Positions 18,645 through 30,047 of a DNA stretch of 64,000 nt are shown here, in pieces. Within the stretch, counting starts at the first letter, position 1, and each line of letters opens with the position of its first letter. Origin of the DNA: Bosea vestrisii. Its GTDB lineage: Bacteria; Pseudomonadota; Alphaproteobacteria; Rhizobiales; Beijerinckiaceae. The position numbers and the translations under genes are program-made. The stretch lies in the NCBI RefSeq assembly GCF_030144325.1, contig NZ_CP126307.1, positions 1,798,001 through 1,862,000 on the forward strand. Direction: 5' to 3'. A model generated the notes under the pieces. It saw nothing but the letters and a program-made list of their open reading frames with translations, did not search any database and was not told the DNA's origin.

Positions 18645-21602
18645 TCAGACCGCGAAGGTCTCGTCCAGGAAGGCATTGAGCTGGGCGGCGTGCTTCGACA
18701 TCAGGCCGGTCGCGGTCGCGGCCGAGGCCGGGCGGCCGACATAGCGCGGCCGCTTCGACTTCGAGCCGGCATGGCCCAGCACCCATTCCAGATAAGGCTC
18801 GACGAAAGTCCAGGAGCCCATGTTCTTCGGCTCCTCCTGGCACCAGACGACGTCGGCGCTCTTGAAACGCGCCAACTCGTGCGCCAGCGACTTCAGCGGG
18901 AACGGATAGAGCTGCTCGACGCGCATCAGATAGACATCGTCGATCCCACGCTTCTCGCGCTCCTCGAGCAGGTCGAAATAGACCTTGCCCGAGCAGAGCA
19001 CGACGCGGCGGATCTTCGAATCCTTGACCAGCTTGGTGGTCGACTTGCCGCGCTCGGCATCGTCGTGCAGCACGCGGTGGAAGGTCGAGCCCTCCGCCAG
19101 CTCGCTGAGGTCGGAGACGCAGCGCTTGTGACGCAGCAGCGACTTCGGCGTCATCAGGATCAGCGGCTTGCGGAAATCGCGCTTCAGCTGGCGACGCAGG
19201 ATGTGGAAATAGCTCGCCGGGGTCGAGCAGTTCGCCACCTGCATGTTGTCTTCGGCGCACATCTGCAGGAAGCGCTCGAGCCGGGCCGAGGAGTGCTCCG
19301 GACCCTGGCCCTCATAGCCATGCGGCAGCAGGCAGACCAGGCCCGACATACGCAGCCACTTGCGCTCGCCTGAGGAGATGAACTGGTCGAACACGACCTG
19401 CGCGCCATTGGCAAAGTCGCCGAACTGCGCTTCCCAGCAGGTCAGCGCGTTCGGCTCCGACAGGGTGTAGCCGTATTCGAAGCCAAGCACCGCCTCTTCC
19501 GAGAGCATCGAATTGATGACCTCGTAGCGGGTCTGGCCCTCGCGGATATGGTTCAGCGAGGTATGGCGTGCCTCGGTCTCCTGGTCGATCAGCACCGAAT
19601 GACGCTGCGAGAAGGTGCCGCGCTCGCAATCCTGGCCGGAGAGGCGTACCGGATTGCCATCGAGCATCAGCGAGCCGAAGGCGAGCGCTTCCGCCGTCGC
19701 CCAATCGATCCCCTGCCCGCTCTCGACCGCCTTGCGACGGTTGTCGAGGAAGCGCTGGATCGTCTTGTGGACGTTGAAGCCCTCCGGCACCTCGGTGATC
19801 TTCTGCGTGATCTCCTTCAGCACCGCTTCCGGCACGCCTGTGGCGCCGCGACGCGGATCGTCCTCGTCGGCGCGGATCGCCTTCATGCCGGCCCAGCGGC
19901 CGTCGAGCCAGTCGGCCTTGTTCGGCTTGAAGGCCTGGCCGGCGTCGAACTCGACCTCGAGTTTCTCCTTCCAGGCGGCGCGCATCTGATCGAGCTCGCC
20001 GGGTTGGATCACACCCTCGGCCTCGAGCTTGGCGCCGTAGAGCTCCAGCGTCGACTTGTGGCCGCGGATCTTGCGGTACATCAGCGGCTGGGTGAAGCCG
20101 GGCTCGTCGCCTTCGTTATGGCCGAAGCGGCGATAGCAGAACATATCGATCACGACCGGCTTGTGGAACTTCTGCCGGAACTCGATCGCGATCTTGGCGG
20201 CGAAGACGACCGCTTCCGGATCGTCGCCGTTCACATGAAAGACCGGGGCCTCGACCATCTTCGCCACGTCGGACGGATAGGGCGAGGAGCGCGAATAGCG
20301 CGGATAGGTGGTGAAGCCGATCTGGTTGTTGATGATGAAGTGCAGCGAGCCGCCGGTGCGGTGGCCCTTCAGCCCGGACAGGCCGAGGCACTCGGCGACC
20401 ACGCCCTGGCCGGCGAAGGCGGCATCGCCATGGATCAGCAGCGGCAGCACCTTGGAGCGCTCGACGATGTCGCCGAACTGATCCTGCTTGGCGCGCACCT
20501 TGCCGAGCACCACCGGGTCGACGATCTCGAGATGCGAGGGGTTGGCGGTCAGCGAGACGTGGACATTGTTGCCGTCGAACTCGCGGTCCGACGAAGCGCC
20601 GAGATGGTACTTGACGTCGCCCGAGCCCTCGACGTCGTCGGGCGCGAAGGAGCCGCCCTTGAACTCGTGGAACAGGGCCCGATGCGGCTTGCCCAGCACC
20701 TGCGTCAGCACGTTGAGGCGGCCGCGATGGGCCATGCCGAAGACGATGTCGCGCACGCCGAGCGAGCCGCCGCGCTTGATGATCTGCTCCAGGGCCGGAA
20801 CCAGCGACTCGCCGCCGTCGAGGCCGAAGCGCTTGGTGCCGGTGAACTTCAGGTCGAGGAACTTCTCGAAACCCTCGGTCTCGACGAGCTTGTTCAGGAT
20901 CGCCTTCTTGCCCTCGCGGGTGAAGGCGATCTCCTTGTCCGGCCCCTCGATCCGCTCCTGCAGCCATGCCTTTTGCTCGGGATCGGAGATGTGCATGAAC
21001 TCGATGCCGATGGTCTGGCAGTAAGTCCGCTGCAGGATCGCCGTCATCTCGCGGATGGTGGCGAACTCCAGGCCGAGCACGTTGTCGATGAAGATCTTGC
21101 GGTCGAGATCGGCGTCAGAGAAGCCGAAGGCGGCCGGGGACAGCTCCTCCGGATCCTTCTGGCTCTCGATCCCCAGCGGGTCGAGCTGGGCGTGGAGATG
21201 GCCGCGCATGCGATAGGCGCGGATCAGCATGATCGCGCGCACCGAGTCGCGCGTCGCCTGCTGGACATCGGCAGCCGACAGCGTCGCGCCGGCGGCCTTC
21301 GCCTTGGCGCCAAGCTTCTCGCCGACCGCCTTCTCGACCGCGGCCCAGTTGCCGTCGAGCGCCGAGACCAGCTCGCCGCCCGCCGGGATCGGCCAGTTCG
21401 GCCTCTTCCAGGACGCGCCCTTGGCGTTGTCGACGACCGACTGCTTGTCGTCGTTCAGCCCGGCGAAGAAGCCCTGCCACTCCGGATCGACCGACTTCGG
21501 ATCGACCTGATAGCGGGCGTAGAGGTCCTCGATATAGGCCGCGTTGCCGCCATAGAGGAACCCGGTCTGCGCGAGAGCCTCATTGATGTCCTGGCGAGCC
21601 AT
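18645..21602 (-). CDS. sucA: 2-oxoglutarate dehydrogenase E1 component
   Basis: A 985-aa thiamine-diphosphate enzyme that decarboxylates 2-oxoglutarate and loads succinyl groups onto SucB lipoate. It begins with the E2-interaction tail NEALAQTGFLYGGNAAYIED. TPP- and substrate-site segments GMAHRGRLNVL, HGDAAFAGQGVVAEC and GFTTYPRYSRSS lie mid-protein, and the transketolase-like C-terminal part includes GYEGQGPEHSSARLERFL. Full length for the family. It follows sucD on the minus strand. Confidence 0.98.
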   Translation of the reverse strand: MARQDINEALAQTGFLYGGNAAYIEDLYARYQVDPKSVDPEWQGFFAGLNDDKQSVVDNAKGASWKRPNWPIPAGGELVSALDGNWAAVEKAVGEKLGAKAKAAGATLSAADVQQATRDSVRAIMLIRAYRMRGHLHAQLDPLGIESQKDPEELSPAAFGFSDADLDRKIFIDNVLGLEFATIREMTAILQRTYCQTIGIEFMHISDPEQKAWLQERIEGPDKEIAFTREGKKAILNKLVETEGFEKFLDLKFTGTKRFGLDGGESLVPALEQIIKRGGSLGVRDIVFGMAHRGRLNVLTQVLGKPHRALFHEFKGGSFAPDDVEGSGDVKYHLGASSDREFDGNNVHVSLTANPSHLEIVDPVVLGKVRAKQDQFGDIVERSKVLPLLIHGDAAFAGQGVVAECLGLSGLKGHRTGGSLHFIINNQIGFTTYPRYSRSSPYPSDVAKMVEAPVFHVNGDDPEAVVFAAKIAIEFRQKFHKPVVIDMFCYRRFGHNEGDEPGFTQPLMYRKIRGHKSTLELYGAKLEAEGVIQPGELDQMRAAWKEKLEVEFDAGQAFKPNKADWLDGRWAGMKAIRADEDDPRRGATGVPEAVLKEITQKITEVPEGFNVHKTIQRFLDNRRKAVESGQGIDWATAEALAFGSLMLDGNPVRLSGQDCERGTFSQRHSVLIDQETEARHTSLNHIREGQTRYEVINSMLSEEAVLGFEYGYTLSEPNALTCWEAQFGDFANGAQVVFDQFISSGERKWLRMSGLVCLLPHGYEGQGPEHSSARLERFLQMCAEDNMQVANCSTPASYFHILRRQLKRDFRKPLILMTPKSLLRHKRCVSDLSELAEGSTFHRVLHDDAERGKSTTKLVKDSKIRRVVLCSGKVYFDLLEEREKRGIDDVYLMRVEQLYPFPLKSLAHELARFKSADVVWCQEEPKNMGSWTFVEPYLEWVLGHAGSKSKRPRYVGRPASAATATGLMSKHAAQLNAFLDETFAV

Positions 21603-21711
21603 GGTCGTCCTGCCTTTTCCTACCGCGTCACGGTCGGCCCCGCGCCGACCATCGTCTACATCACTGATGGGAAGCGCATGGCCGGGTCGCCCCGGCCGCC
21701 GCGCCTAACGA

Positions 21712-22596
21712 TCAGCCCTTCAACACCTCGACCAAGGTCTTTCCGAGGCGAGCCGGCGACGGCGAGACCCGTATACCGGCTGCTTCCATCGCCGCGATCT
21801 TGTCCTCGGCGCCGCCCTTGCCACCGGAGATGATCGCACCGGCATGGCCCATGCGGCGGCCAGGAGGAGCCGTGCGGCCGGCGATGAAGCCGACCATCGG
21901 CTTCTTGCGCCCGCGCTTGGCCTCGTCCTTGATGAACTGTGCCGCGTCTTCCTCAGCCGAGCCGCCGATCTCGCCGATCATCACGATCGACGTGGTCTTC
22001 TCGTCGGCGAGGAACATCTCGAGCATGTCGATGAACTCGGTGCCCTTGACCGGGTCGCCACCGATGCCGACGGCCGTGGTCTGGCCAAGGCCCTCATTCG
22101 TGGTCTGGAACACGGCCTCATAGGTCAGCGTGCCGGAGCGCGAGACGATACCGACCGAGCCGGGCTTGAAGATGTTGGCCGGCATGATGCCGATCTTGCT
22201 TTCGCCGGCGGTGACGACGCCCGGGCAGTTCGGCCCGATCAGCCGCGACTTCGAGCCGGAGAGCGAGCGCTTGACCCTGACCATGTCGAGCACCGGAATG
22301 CCTTCGGTGATGCATATGATCAACGGGATCTCGGCGTCGATCGCTTCGCAGATCGCATCGGCCGCACCCGGCGGCGGCACATAGACCACCGAGGCGGTCG
22401 CCCCGGTCTTCTCGCGCGCCTCGGCGACGGTATCGAAGACCGGCAGGCCGAGATGCAGCGCCCCGCCCTTGCCCGGCGAGGTGCCGCCGACCATCTGCGT
22501 GCCATAGGCGATCGCCTGCTCGGAATGGAAGGTGCCGTTCTTGCCGGTGAAGCCCTGGCAGATGACCTTGGTGTTCTTGTCGATCAGGATGGACAT
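21712..22596 (-). CDS. sucD: succinyl-CoA ligase (ADP-forming) subunit alpha
   Basis: A 294-aa subunit of succinyl-CoA synthetase, which makes ATP (or GTP) from succinyl-CoA. CoA-binding residues fall in CQGFTGKNGTFHSEQAI, and the phosphorylated active-site histidine is in MGHAGAIISGGKGGAEDK. Length is normal. It lies 9 bases after sucC and about 110 bases before sucA, consistent with one operon. Confidence 0.98.
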   Translation of the reverse strand: MSILIDKNTKVICQGFTGKNGTFHSEQAIAYGTQMVGGTSPGKGGALHLGLPVFDTVAEAREKTGATASVVYVPPPGAADAICEAIDAEIPLIICITEGIPVLDMVRVKRSLSGSKSRLIGPNCPGVVTAGESKIGIMPANIFKPGSVGIVSRSGTLTYEAVFQTTNEGLGQTTAVGIGGDPVKGTEFIDMLEMFLADEKTTSIVMIGEIGGSAEEDAAQFIKDEAKRGRKKPMVGFIAGRTAPPGRRMGHAGAIISGGKGGAEDKIAAMEAAGIRVSPSPARLGKTLVEVLKG

Positions 22597-22605
22597 CGGT
22601 TTACC

Positions 22606-23802
<1,197 letters not shown>

Positions 23803-23890
23803 GCCTGATGTCCTGTGCCGGAAAAGGGAGAGGCGGCGGCGTGACGGCTGGCTGCGTCGCAGCCGCGCGGCATCACGCCACCGATCTGTC

Positions 23891-24853
23891 TCACGCCAAT
23901 GACGCGTCGACCGTCTTGCAGGCGTCGATCAAGGTCTGGACCGAGGCGACCGACTTGGCGAGCATCTCCTTCTCGGCGCCGTTGAGGCGGATCTTGACGA
24001 CCCGCTCGATGCCCTTGGCGCCGATCACCACCGGCACGCCGACGAACATGTCCTTGACGCCGTACTGGCCCTTGAGAGCCGCAGCCGCCGGCAGCACGCG
24101 CTTCTGGTCCTTGAGATAGCTCTCAGCCATGGCGATCGCCGAGGCCGCCGGGGCATAGAAGGCCGAGCCGGTCTTGAGCAGGTTGACGATCTCGCCACCG
24201 CCCTTGCGGGTGCGCTCGACGATGGCGTCGAGACGCTCCTGCGTCGTCCATTTCATCTTGACGAGGTCGGGCAGCGGGATGCCGGCGACACCGGAATAGC
24301 GGACCAGCGGCACCATGTCGTCGCCATGGCCGCCGAGCACGAAGGCCGAGACGTCCTTGACCGAGACCTTGAACTCGTCGGCGAGGAAGTGGCGGAAGCG
24401 GGCGGAGTCGAGCACGCCGGCCATGCCGCAGATCATGTTGGGCTTCAGGCCCGAGAACTTCTGCAGCGCCCAGACCATCGCGTCGAGCGGGTTGGTGATG
24501 CAGATCACGAAGGCCTTGGGAGCGTAGGTCTTGATGCCCTCGCCGACTGACTTCATCACCTTGAGATTGATGCCGATCAGGTCGTCGCGGCTCATGCCGG
24601 GCTTGCGCGGCACGCCGGCGGTGACGATCACCACATCGGCGCCCTTGATGTCCTCATAGGACTGCGTGCCCTTGTAGCCGGCGTCGAAGCCGTCGACCGG
24701 AGCGGACTCGGCGATGTCGAGGCCTTTGCCTTGAGGGATGCCCTCGGCGATGTCGAACAGGACGACGTCGCCCAGTTCCTTGAGACCGGCGAGGTGAGCG
24801 AGCGTGCCGCCGATCTGTCCGGCGCCGATGAGGGCGATCTTCTTGCGGGCCAT
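23891..24853 (-). CDS. mdh: malate dehydrogenase (LDH-like type)
   Basis: A 320-aa NAD enzyme converting malate and oxaloacetate. It has GAGQIGGTLAHLAGLK (NAD loop), TAGVPRKPGMSRDDL (substrate-binding Arg), NPLDAMVW and the catalytic His in LGGHGDDMVPLVRYS. The start at 24853 (MARKKIALIGAG) is chosen because an earlier in-frame ATG at 24970 adds 39 residues unlike any Mdh. It is the first gene of the TCA cluster; the 245 bases upstream hold the presumed main promoter. Confidence 0.97.
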   Translation of the reverse strand: MARKKIALIGAGQIGGTLAHLAGLKELGDVVLFDIAEGIPQGKGLDIAESAPVDGFDAGYKGTQSYEDIKGADVVIVTAGVPRKPGMSRDDLIGINLKVMKSVGEGIKTYAPKAFVICITNPLDAMVWALQKFSGLKPNMICGMAGVLDSARFRHFLADEFKVSVKDVSAFVLGGHGDDMVPLVRYSGVAGIPLPDLVKMKWTTQERLDAIVERTRKGGGEIVNLLKTGSAFYAPAASAIAMAESYLKDQKRVLPAAAALKGQYGVKDMFVGVPVVIGAKGIERVVKIRLNGAEKEMLAKSVASVQTLIDACKTVDASLA

Positions 24854-25098
24854 TGCCGAATCCTTGTTGTTGGATGCGAGAGCAGTTGAAGCCAAAAAGC
24901 CGACGGTTCTTTGACGCAAGCCGCCGCCGGGCTCAACCCTGTGCGAGATCGGACATTGGAACTGCCCCAAATCGCAGATTCAGCATCATAATCGCGGAAA
25001 ATCTAGAAAAACCAAGTCGTTAGAAGCTAAGCCCTAAAATCGGATCGTCAACCTGCCCGGTAATGAGGCAGTTACATTTTACAAAATCTGTCATTTTT

Positions 25099-25701
25099 TT
25101 AGATCACGCCCGTCGCGAGCGTTCGCAGCGCCACCCTGATCAGGGTCGCGAGCCTGGCATCGACCGAGGCCTGCGGCACATCCGCCTCGAGCTCCAGCGA
25201 AGCAGGATGGATAAAACGGTGCGTGGCATCGATCACGAAGGCGATAGCGCGATCGCGATCGCGCGGTTCGAAGGCGCCGGTCGCGATGCCGTCGTCGATC
25301 ACGCGCTCGAACAGGGCACGCACGCGGGTACGGTTGCGCCGGCTGATCGCATGACGCTTGGCGACCGCCTGCGACAGCGCTGCGAACAGATGCGGCTCCT
25401 CGTGCAGCAGGTTGCGGTTCGCCTTGGCGAGCGCGAGGATCAGGCGCTCGAGCTTGTCCTCGGCCGGATCCGGCCCGTCGGCGATGTCGGCGAGCGAGCG
25501 CTCGGCCGCCTTCAGCCAGACATCGACCACCGCATCGATCAGCGCGGTGCGCGAGGGGAAGTAGCGGTAGACATTGGCATGCGTCATGCCGGCCTCTTCC
25601 GCCACCGCCACCACGGTGAAGCGGCGCAGGCCGTGCTGGCGTAAGTGCTCGCCGGCGACCGAGAGAATGCGCATTTCGCTCGGCTCGCGCTGCGTGGCCA
25701 A
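25099..25701 (-). CDS. TetR family transcriptional regulator
   Basis: A 200-aa regulator. The N-terminal helix-turn-helix is FTVVAVAEEAGMTHANVYRYFPSR-like (residues ~27-50), followed by a helical ligand-binding domain. The start is TTG at 25701, two bases after the zapE stop, with GGAG nine bases upstream; an internal ATG nine codons in is the fallback. It is co-directional with zapE. The target is unknown. Confidence 0.85.
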   Translation of the reverse strand: MATQREPSEMRILSVAGEHLRQHGLRRFTVVAVAEEAGMTHANVYRYFPSRTALIDAVVDVWLKAAERSLADIADGPDPAEDKLERLILALAKANRNLLHEEPHLFAALSQAVAKRHAISRRNRTRVRALFERVIDDGIATGAFEPRDRDRAIAFVIDATHRFIHPASLELEADVPQASVDARLATLIRVALRTLATGVI

Positions 25702-25703
25702 GG

Positions 25704-26882
25704 TCAGGTCTCCACCAACCCGGTCGTACTGCCGCTCGCCGCCGAGTCGGCCCGTCCATGCGGCAAGGCGAGATATTCCTCCGAGCGCATCTCGATCAGG
25801 CGCGACACCGTCCGGTCGAACTCGAAGGCCTCGCGGCCGGACTGCGCGACATAGAGACCGATCGGCTCCGCCGCCGCCGAGGCGACGAGCTTCACGTGGC
25901 TCTCGTAGAGCGTGTCGATCAGGGTGATGAAGCGCTTCGCCTCGTTGCGCCGCTCGATGTCCATGATCGGAATCCCGTCGAGGATCAGCGTATGGAAGCG
26001 CTGTGCGAGCGCGAGATAGTCCGAGGCGCCATAGGCCTGGGCGCAGAGGTCGGCGAAGCTCGCCCGCGCAACTGCGCCCGCCGCCTGAGGCAGCTGCAAC
26101 TCATGCCCTTTGATCGAGATCGTGGTCGGGGCGCCCTGTGCCACGCCGGAAAGCTGGCTGAAAGCCTTGTCGAGCGCAGCCCTCGCCTTGTCGTCGGCAG
26201 GAACGTGATAGGTCGGTGCGCCGCCAAGCTTCTCCAGCCGGAAATCGGTGCGCGCCTCCAGCTTGATCACGTCGACCTTGCTGGCGAGCAGCTCGATGAA
26301 GGGCAGGAAGAGTGCGCGGTTGAGGCCCCCCTCATAAAGGCGCGAAGGCTCGACGTTCGAGGTTGCGACCACGATGACGCCGGCGGCGAAAAGCGCCGTG
26401 AACAGCCGACCCAAAATCATCGCGTCGGCGATGTCGGTGACGGTGAACTCGTCGAAGCAGAGCAGGCTCGCCTCGTCCGCGAGCTCGGCCGCCACGGGAC
26501 CGATCGGGTCCGGCTCCTTGACCGTCCCGGCCTTGAGCGCCTGGCGATAGGCATGGATGCGCTCATGTACATCGGCCATGAAAGCATGGAAATGCACCCG
26601 CCGCCGCGCCGCGACTGGAACCGTCTCGTAGAACAGATCCATCAGCATGGTCTTGCCGCGGCCGACCGAGCCCCAGATGTAGAGGCCCTTGACCGTGTCC
26701 GTAGCCGATTGCTTGCGACTGAAGAGCCAGCCGAGCGCGCTGCTCTTCTTCGCCAACTTGCGGTTGGCGAGCATCTCGGACAGCGCCTGCAGCCGCCTGA
26801 TGACGGCGATCTGCGCCGGATCGCGCTCGATCGCACCTGAGGCGACCAGGGCGTCATAACGTTCGGGGAGCGTGGCGGACAT
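25704..26882 (-). CDS. zapE: cell division protein ZapE / AFG1-family ATPase
   Basis: A 392-aa P-loop ATPase. Walker A is WGSVGRGKTMLMDLF, followed by the family marker HFHAFMADVHERIH and Walker B LLCFDEFTVTDIADAMIL with sensor TSNVEPSRLYEGGLNR. ZapE binds the division ring in bacteria, while the mitochondrial homologue AFG1 is linked to protein quality control. The start at MSATLPERYD (26882) fits the family better than the longer reading from 26942. Confidence 0.92.
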   Translation of the reverse strand: MSATLPERYDALVASGAIERDPAQIAVIRRLQALSEMLANRKLAKKSSALGWLFSRKQSATDTVKGLYIWGSVGRGKTMLMDLFYETVPVAARRRVHFHAFMADVHERIHAYRQALKAGTVKEPDPIGPVAAELADEASLLCFDEFTVTDIADAMILGRLFTALFAAGVIVVATSNVEPSRLYEGGLNRALFLPFIELLASKVDVIKLEARTDFRLEKLGGAPTYHVPADDKARAALDKAFSQLSGVAQGAPTTISIKGHELQLPQAAGAVARASFADLCAQAYGASDYLALAQRFHTLILDGIPIMDIERRNEAKRFITLIDTLYESHVKLVASAAAEPIGLYVAQSGREAFEFDRTVSRLIEMRSEEYLALPHGRADSAASGSTTGLVET

Positions 26883-26962
26883 GGCCTTGAGGCAGGAAAG
26901 GACGTCGTCCTTGGGGTTACGGCAGGGCGGGCCGGCCTGCAACCCTCGGCGAGACAGGCGGC

Positions 26963-27826
26963 CTATGCGGCCTGGCGTGGGCGCAACCAGCCGGCCCGCA
27001 AATGGCGGGCGAGCTCGCGCGTCGCTTCCGAGGGCTGCGAGCGCGACAGATGCAGCGTGATCGCAAAGGGCGGCAGCTCGGGTAATCCTTCTGCCGATCC
27101 GAGAATGTCGAGATCGGGCGGGACCGTGCAGGCGAGCCAGGCGGTGACGGCTAGGTCGGTCCTGACGGTTGCCGTGGTCGCGTCGATATTGCCGTTCTCG
27201 AATACGCTGCGCCAGCCGCGCCCCTGCGCGTCGAGCGCTTCGGTCACCGCTGGCCGAAAGGCGCAGCTATCGGCGACCAGCGACAACGGCAAAGGCTGCT
27301 TCAGATGGGCGTTACCCGCCCGCGCACCGACCCAGACCAGCCGCTCGATGCCGAGGCATTCCCCACCGGCGGCCGCGAGCGACTCCTCGACCAGAGCGAG
27401 ATCGACCTCGCCCTTGCCGAGGGCCTCGAGCAATTGCGGCGAGGAGGCGCAGACCAGCGAAATCTCGACCAGCGGACTCGCTTCGGCAAAGCCCTTCAGA
27501 ATCGGCGCCAGACTTGTGCCGACGAGATCATAGGGCACACCGAGCCGCACCGTGCCGCCGAAACTGGTCGTCATCTCCGCCCAGATCTCGTCGTTGAGGC
27601 TGATCAACCGGCGCGCTTTGGCGAGCAGGCGCTCGCCGGCGGCCGTCAGCTTCAACCCACGCCGCTCGCGCAGGAACAGGACCTGCCCGAGCCGCCGCTC
27701 CAGCCGCATGATCTGCTGGCTGACGGCGCTCTGCGTCAGATGCAGTGCATTGCCTGCGATCGTCATGCTGCCATGGTCAGCGACGGCGACGAAGGCACGG
27801 ATCAGTTCGAGATCGAGATTCCGCAT
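26963..27826 (-). CDS. LysR family transcriptional regulator
   Basis: A 287-aa regulator. The N-terminal winged helix MRNLDLELIRAFVAVADHGS continues into LHLTQSAVSQQIMRLERRLG, and a periplasmic-binding-like effector domain follows. It diverges from the LysE-type exporter at 27924, with 97 bases between starts. LysR regulators adjacent and divergent to LysE exporters usually activate them in response to the exported amino acid. Confidence 0.93.
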   Translation of the reverse strand: MRNLDLELIRAFVAVADHGSMTIAGNALHLTQSAVSQQIMRLERRLGQVLFLRERRGLKLTAAGERLLAKARRLISLNDEIWAEMTTSFGGTVRLGVPYDLVGTSLAPILKGFAEASPLVEISLVCASSPQLLEALGKGEVDLALVEESLAAAGGECLGIERLVWVGARAGNAHLKQPLPLSLVADSCAFRPAVTEALDAQGRGWRSVFENGNIDATTATVRTDLAVTAWLACTVPPDLDILGSAEGLPELPPFAITLHLSRSQPSEATRELARHLRAGWLRPRQAA

Positions 27827-27923
27827 GGCCTATATTATGATCTGTAATGCCGTATCGCTTCAACATTCGTTTTCATGATCCAAGCTGAGCACCTACCCAA
27901 CAGGCTCCCTTTGGAGCCTGCCC

Positions 27924-28520
27924 ATGGCATTCGAGCATTTCCTGCCTCTCATCGCCTTCGCCGCCGTCTCGACCGTGACGCCGGGCGCCACCACCACGCT
28001 CGCGACCGCCTCGGGCGCGCATTTCGGCTTTCGTCGCTCCCTGCCCTTCATGATCGGCGTCGCCATCGGGCTGGCGGCGATGGCTGTGGCCGCTGCCGCC
28101 GGGCTCGCCGGCCTGCTTCTGGCGATGCCGTCCCTCGAATTTGCGATGAAGCTGGCCGGTTCGGCCTATCTGCTCTGGCTCGCCATCAAGATCGCCCGCA
28201 GCGGCCCGCCGCATCTCGATCGCAGCATCGCGCGGCCGACCAGTTTCCTGGGGGCGCTCTGGATCCAGCTGCAGAATCCGAAGGGCTGGGCGATGACGCT
28301 CGGCGCCGCAGCCTCCTTCGCTGGCCTCGCCCGCAGCGCAGCCGAGCTCGCTGCCCTGCTCGGCACCGTCTTCGGCATCCTCGCGCTTTTGTCGCTGATG
28401 CTCTGGTGCGTCGCCGGCCTGCTTCTGGCGCGGCTGCTGCGGCACGCCTGGCAGTGGCGCATCCTGAATGTCGCGCTCGCGTTGGCGCTGGTGGCGTCGA
28501 TCGCGACCATGTGGCGTTAG
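27924..28520 (+). CDS. LysE/RhtB family amino-acid exporter
   Basis: A 198-aa inner-membrane protein with about six hydrophobic segments. It has the LysE/Rht signature STVTPGATTTLATASGAHFG near the N-terminus and AYLLWLAIKI later. Members export amino acids such as lysine, threonine or homoserine lactone-like compounds. It is paired with the divergent LysR regulator; the substrate is not predictable. Confidence 0.92.
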   Translation: MAFEHFLPLIAFAAVSTVTPGATTTLATASGAHFGFRRSLPFMIGVAIGLAAMAVAAAAGLAGLLLAMPSLEFAMKLAGSAYLLWLAIKIARSGPPHLDRSIARPTSFLGALWIQLQNPKGWAMTLGAAASFAGLARSAAELAALLGTVFGILALLSLMLWCVAGLLLARLLRHAWQWRILNVALALALVASIATMWR

Positions 28521-28680
28521 CGCGCGGCCTTAACCATTCCCGCCATTTTTACAGCCGTTTAGCCGTAAATTGCCGCAATCGCGCCTCTTGTATTCCCTGA
28601 TCGGAGGCTCATCTTCGTCTCCGAGTTAGGGAAGATTCGCCTCCTTGGGCAGCGCATTTGCGCTTTCACAGGAGTTGCAA

Positions 28681-29298
28681 TTGAATCGTTCGATCAAAGC
28701 TGGCGCTAAAGCCAGACACGGCGAGGTCAGGCGTCTCTGGCCTGCCGAGCGCGATCTCTTCACCGCCCATCTCCTTCGCCTCGATGCCGCGACGCGGCGC
28801 GAGCGCTTTGGGACGGCGGTCACAGATGAGTTTCTCACGAGCTACGCCGAGACCACTTTCGGCGTCGGCGGGCTCGTCTACGCTTATGTCGAGGCCGGCG
28901 AGGTCCGCGGCGCCGCCGAACTGCGTGGGCTCGAGGAAATCGTCATCCAGACCGGCGAGGCCGCCTTCAGCGTCGAGCGCGACTGGCGCCGGCGCGGCAT
29001 CGGCGAAGCGCTGTTCGGCCGCCTGATCACCGCATCGCGCAACCGCAACATCCGCACGCTCTATATGACCTGCCTGCCCGAGAACGCCGCGATGCGAAAC
29101 CTCGCCCGCCAGTTCGAGGCCGAGATGGTCGGCGGCTACAACGATGTCGAGGGCCGGATCGCCACCGGCGCGGCGACCCCGTTCACCTTGCTTGACGAGG
29201 CGATGGACAATGCCCGCAGCTTCGCGACCCTGTCGCTCTCGCTGCAGCGCCAATTCTGGCCCTCGGCCCTGTTCGGCCGGGCTGCTTCGCGGCACTGA
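28681..29298 (+). CDS. GNAT family N-acetyltransferase
   Basis: A 205-aa protein. GNAT core motifs are EIVIQTGEAAFSVERDWRRRGIGEALF (motif A with R-R-G-I-G) and RTLYMTCLPENAAMRNLARQF (motif B). TTG at 28681 is taken as start because AGGAG lies six bases upstream; another TTG at 28645 has no site. The acetyl acceptor is unknown. It stands alone, convergent with the AprI-like gene. Confidence 0.88.
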   Translation: MNRSIKAGAKARHGEVRRLWPAERDLFTAHLLRLDAATRRERFGTAVTDEFLTSYAETTFGVGGLVYAYVEAGEVRGAAELRGLEEIVIQTGEAAFSVERDWRRRGIGEALFGRLITASRNRNIRTLYMTCLPENAAMRNLARQFEAEMVGGYNDVEGRIATGAATPFTLLDEAMDNARSFATLSLSLQRQFWPSALFGRAASRH

Positions 29299-29319
29299 CT
29301 CCGAAATCGAGCGTCGCGT

Positions 29320-30047
29320 TCAGCGGTTGAGCGAGAGCCCGGCGCCCGATTTCGTGATCGCACCGTTCATGGCGCCGCCGCTGCCGACGCGCAGGCGGGC
29401 CACCACCGCGCCGCCGCGCTGGTAGAGATAGACCTCGCCGTCGCGATAATCCCAGGCGTTGACCTGCTGCAGGTCGCGATTGCTGCAGCCCGTGGCATTG
29501 GCGCGGTAGAGGTCGAGCGAGGGTGAGCTCGAAAGCTGCACCCGGCAGGAGCCGCCGGTCGCTTCCTGCGCCGTCCAGCTGCCGATGACGCCGTCGCGCG
29601 TGGAGACCGCGCCAGCGCGGGTCGAGCCGCCACTTGGCGCTCCACCTGGACTGGCATTGGCGACCTGGGGCGGGGCCGGTTCGACCGCACGCTGCGCCGG
29701 CGGTTGCTGGCCGGGCTGTGCCGCCTGCGGATCGAAGAACGGATCATTCTGGGGCGGCATGCCGCCCGGCCCCGGCGCGGGACCGCCGGCCGGATACCCC
29801 CCGATTGCGGCGGCGCGCTCGGGTAGCCCCCCGGCGGCGGCAGCGGCTCGGACGTGATCGGGGCTGACTGGACCGGCGGCGCCGACTGAATGGGCTCGCC
29901 ATAAATCGGCGCGCGGGCGACGGCCTGCCCCGAACCCGAGCCATACCCGCCGAAGCGTTGCGAGCCGGCGCAAGCGGTCAGCAGCACGAGAGGCAGCAGG
30001 CTCGCAGCCCGCAGCAGCGCAGAAGTCTTCAAGCTCATCCCCGTCAT
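29320..30047 (-). pseudogene. AprI/Inh-type metalloprotease-inhibitor-domain lipoprotein, frameshifted
   Basis: Two frames together make one gene. The upstream frame gives a lipoprotein signal (LLRAASLLPLVLLTAC, lipobox LTAC) and a Pro/Gly-rich linker. The downstream frame continues the linker (YPAGGPAPGPGGMPP) into an AprI/Inh-like domain (VIGSWTAQEATGGSCRVQLS, then YRDGEVYLYQRGG). The switch is at a six-C run (29797-29802); one extra base would restore an intact protein of about 242 aa. AprI-type proteins are small beta-barrels that inhibit secreted proteases; here it would sit in the periplasm or on a membrane. Confidence 0.78.

Noticed and set aside
19548..21833. Plus-strand open frame of ~760 codons antisense to sucA
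   Set aside because: Composition (Leu/Ala/Arg/His/Asp/Glu-rich, no motifs) is typical of the complementary strand of a highly GC-biased gene; sucA itself is unambiguous.
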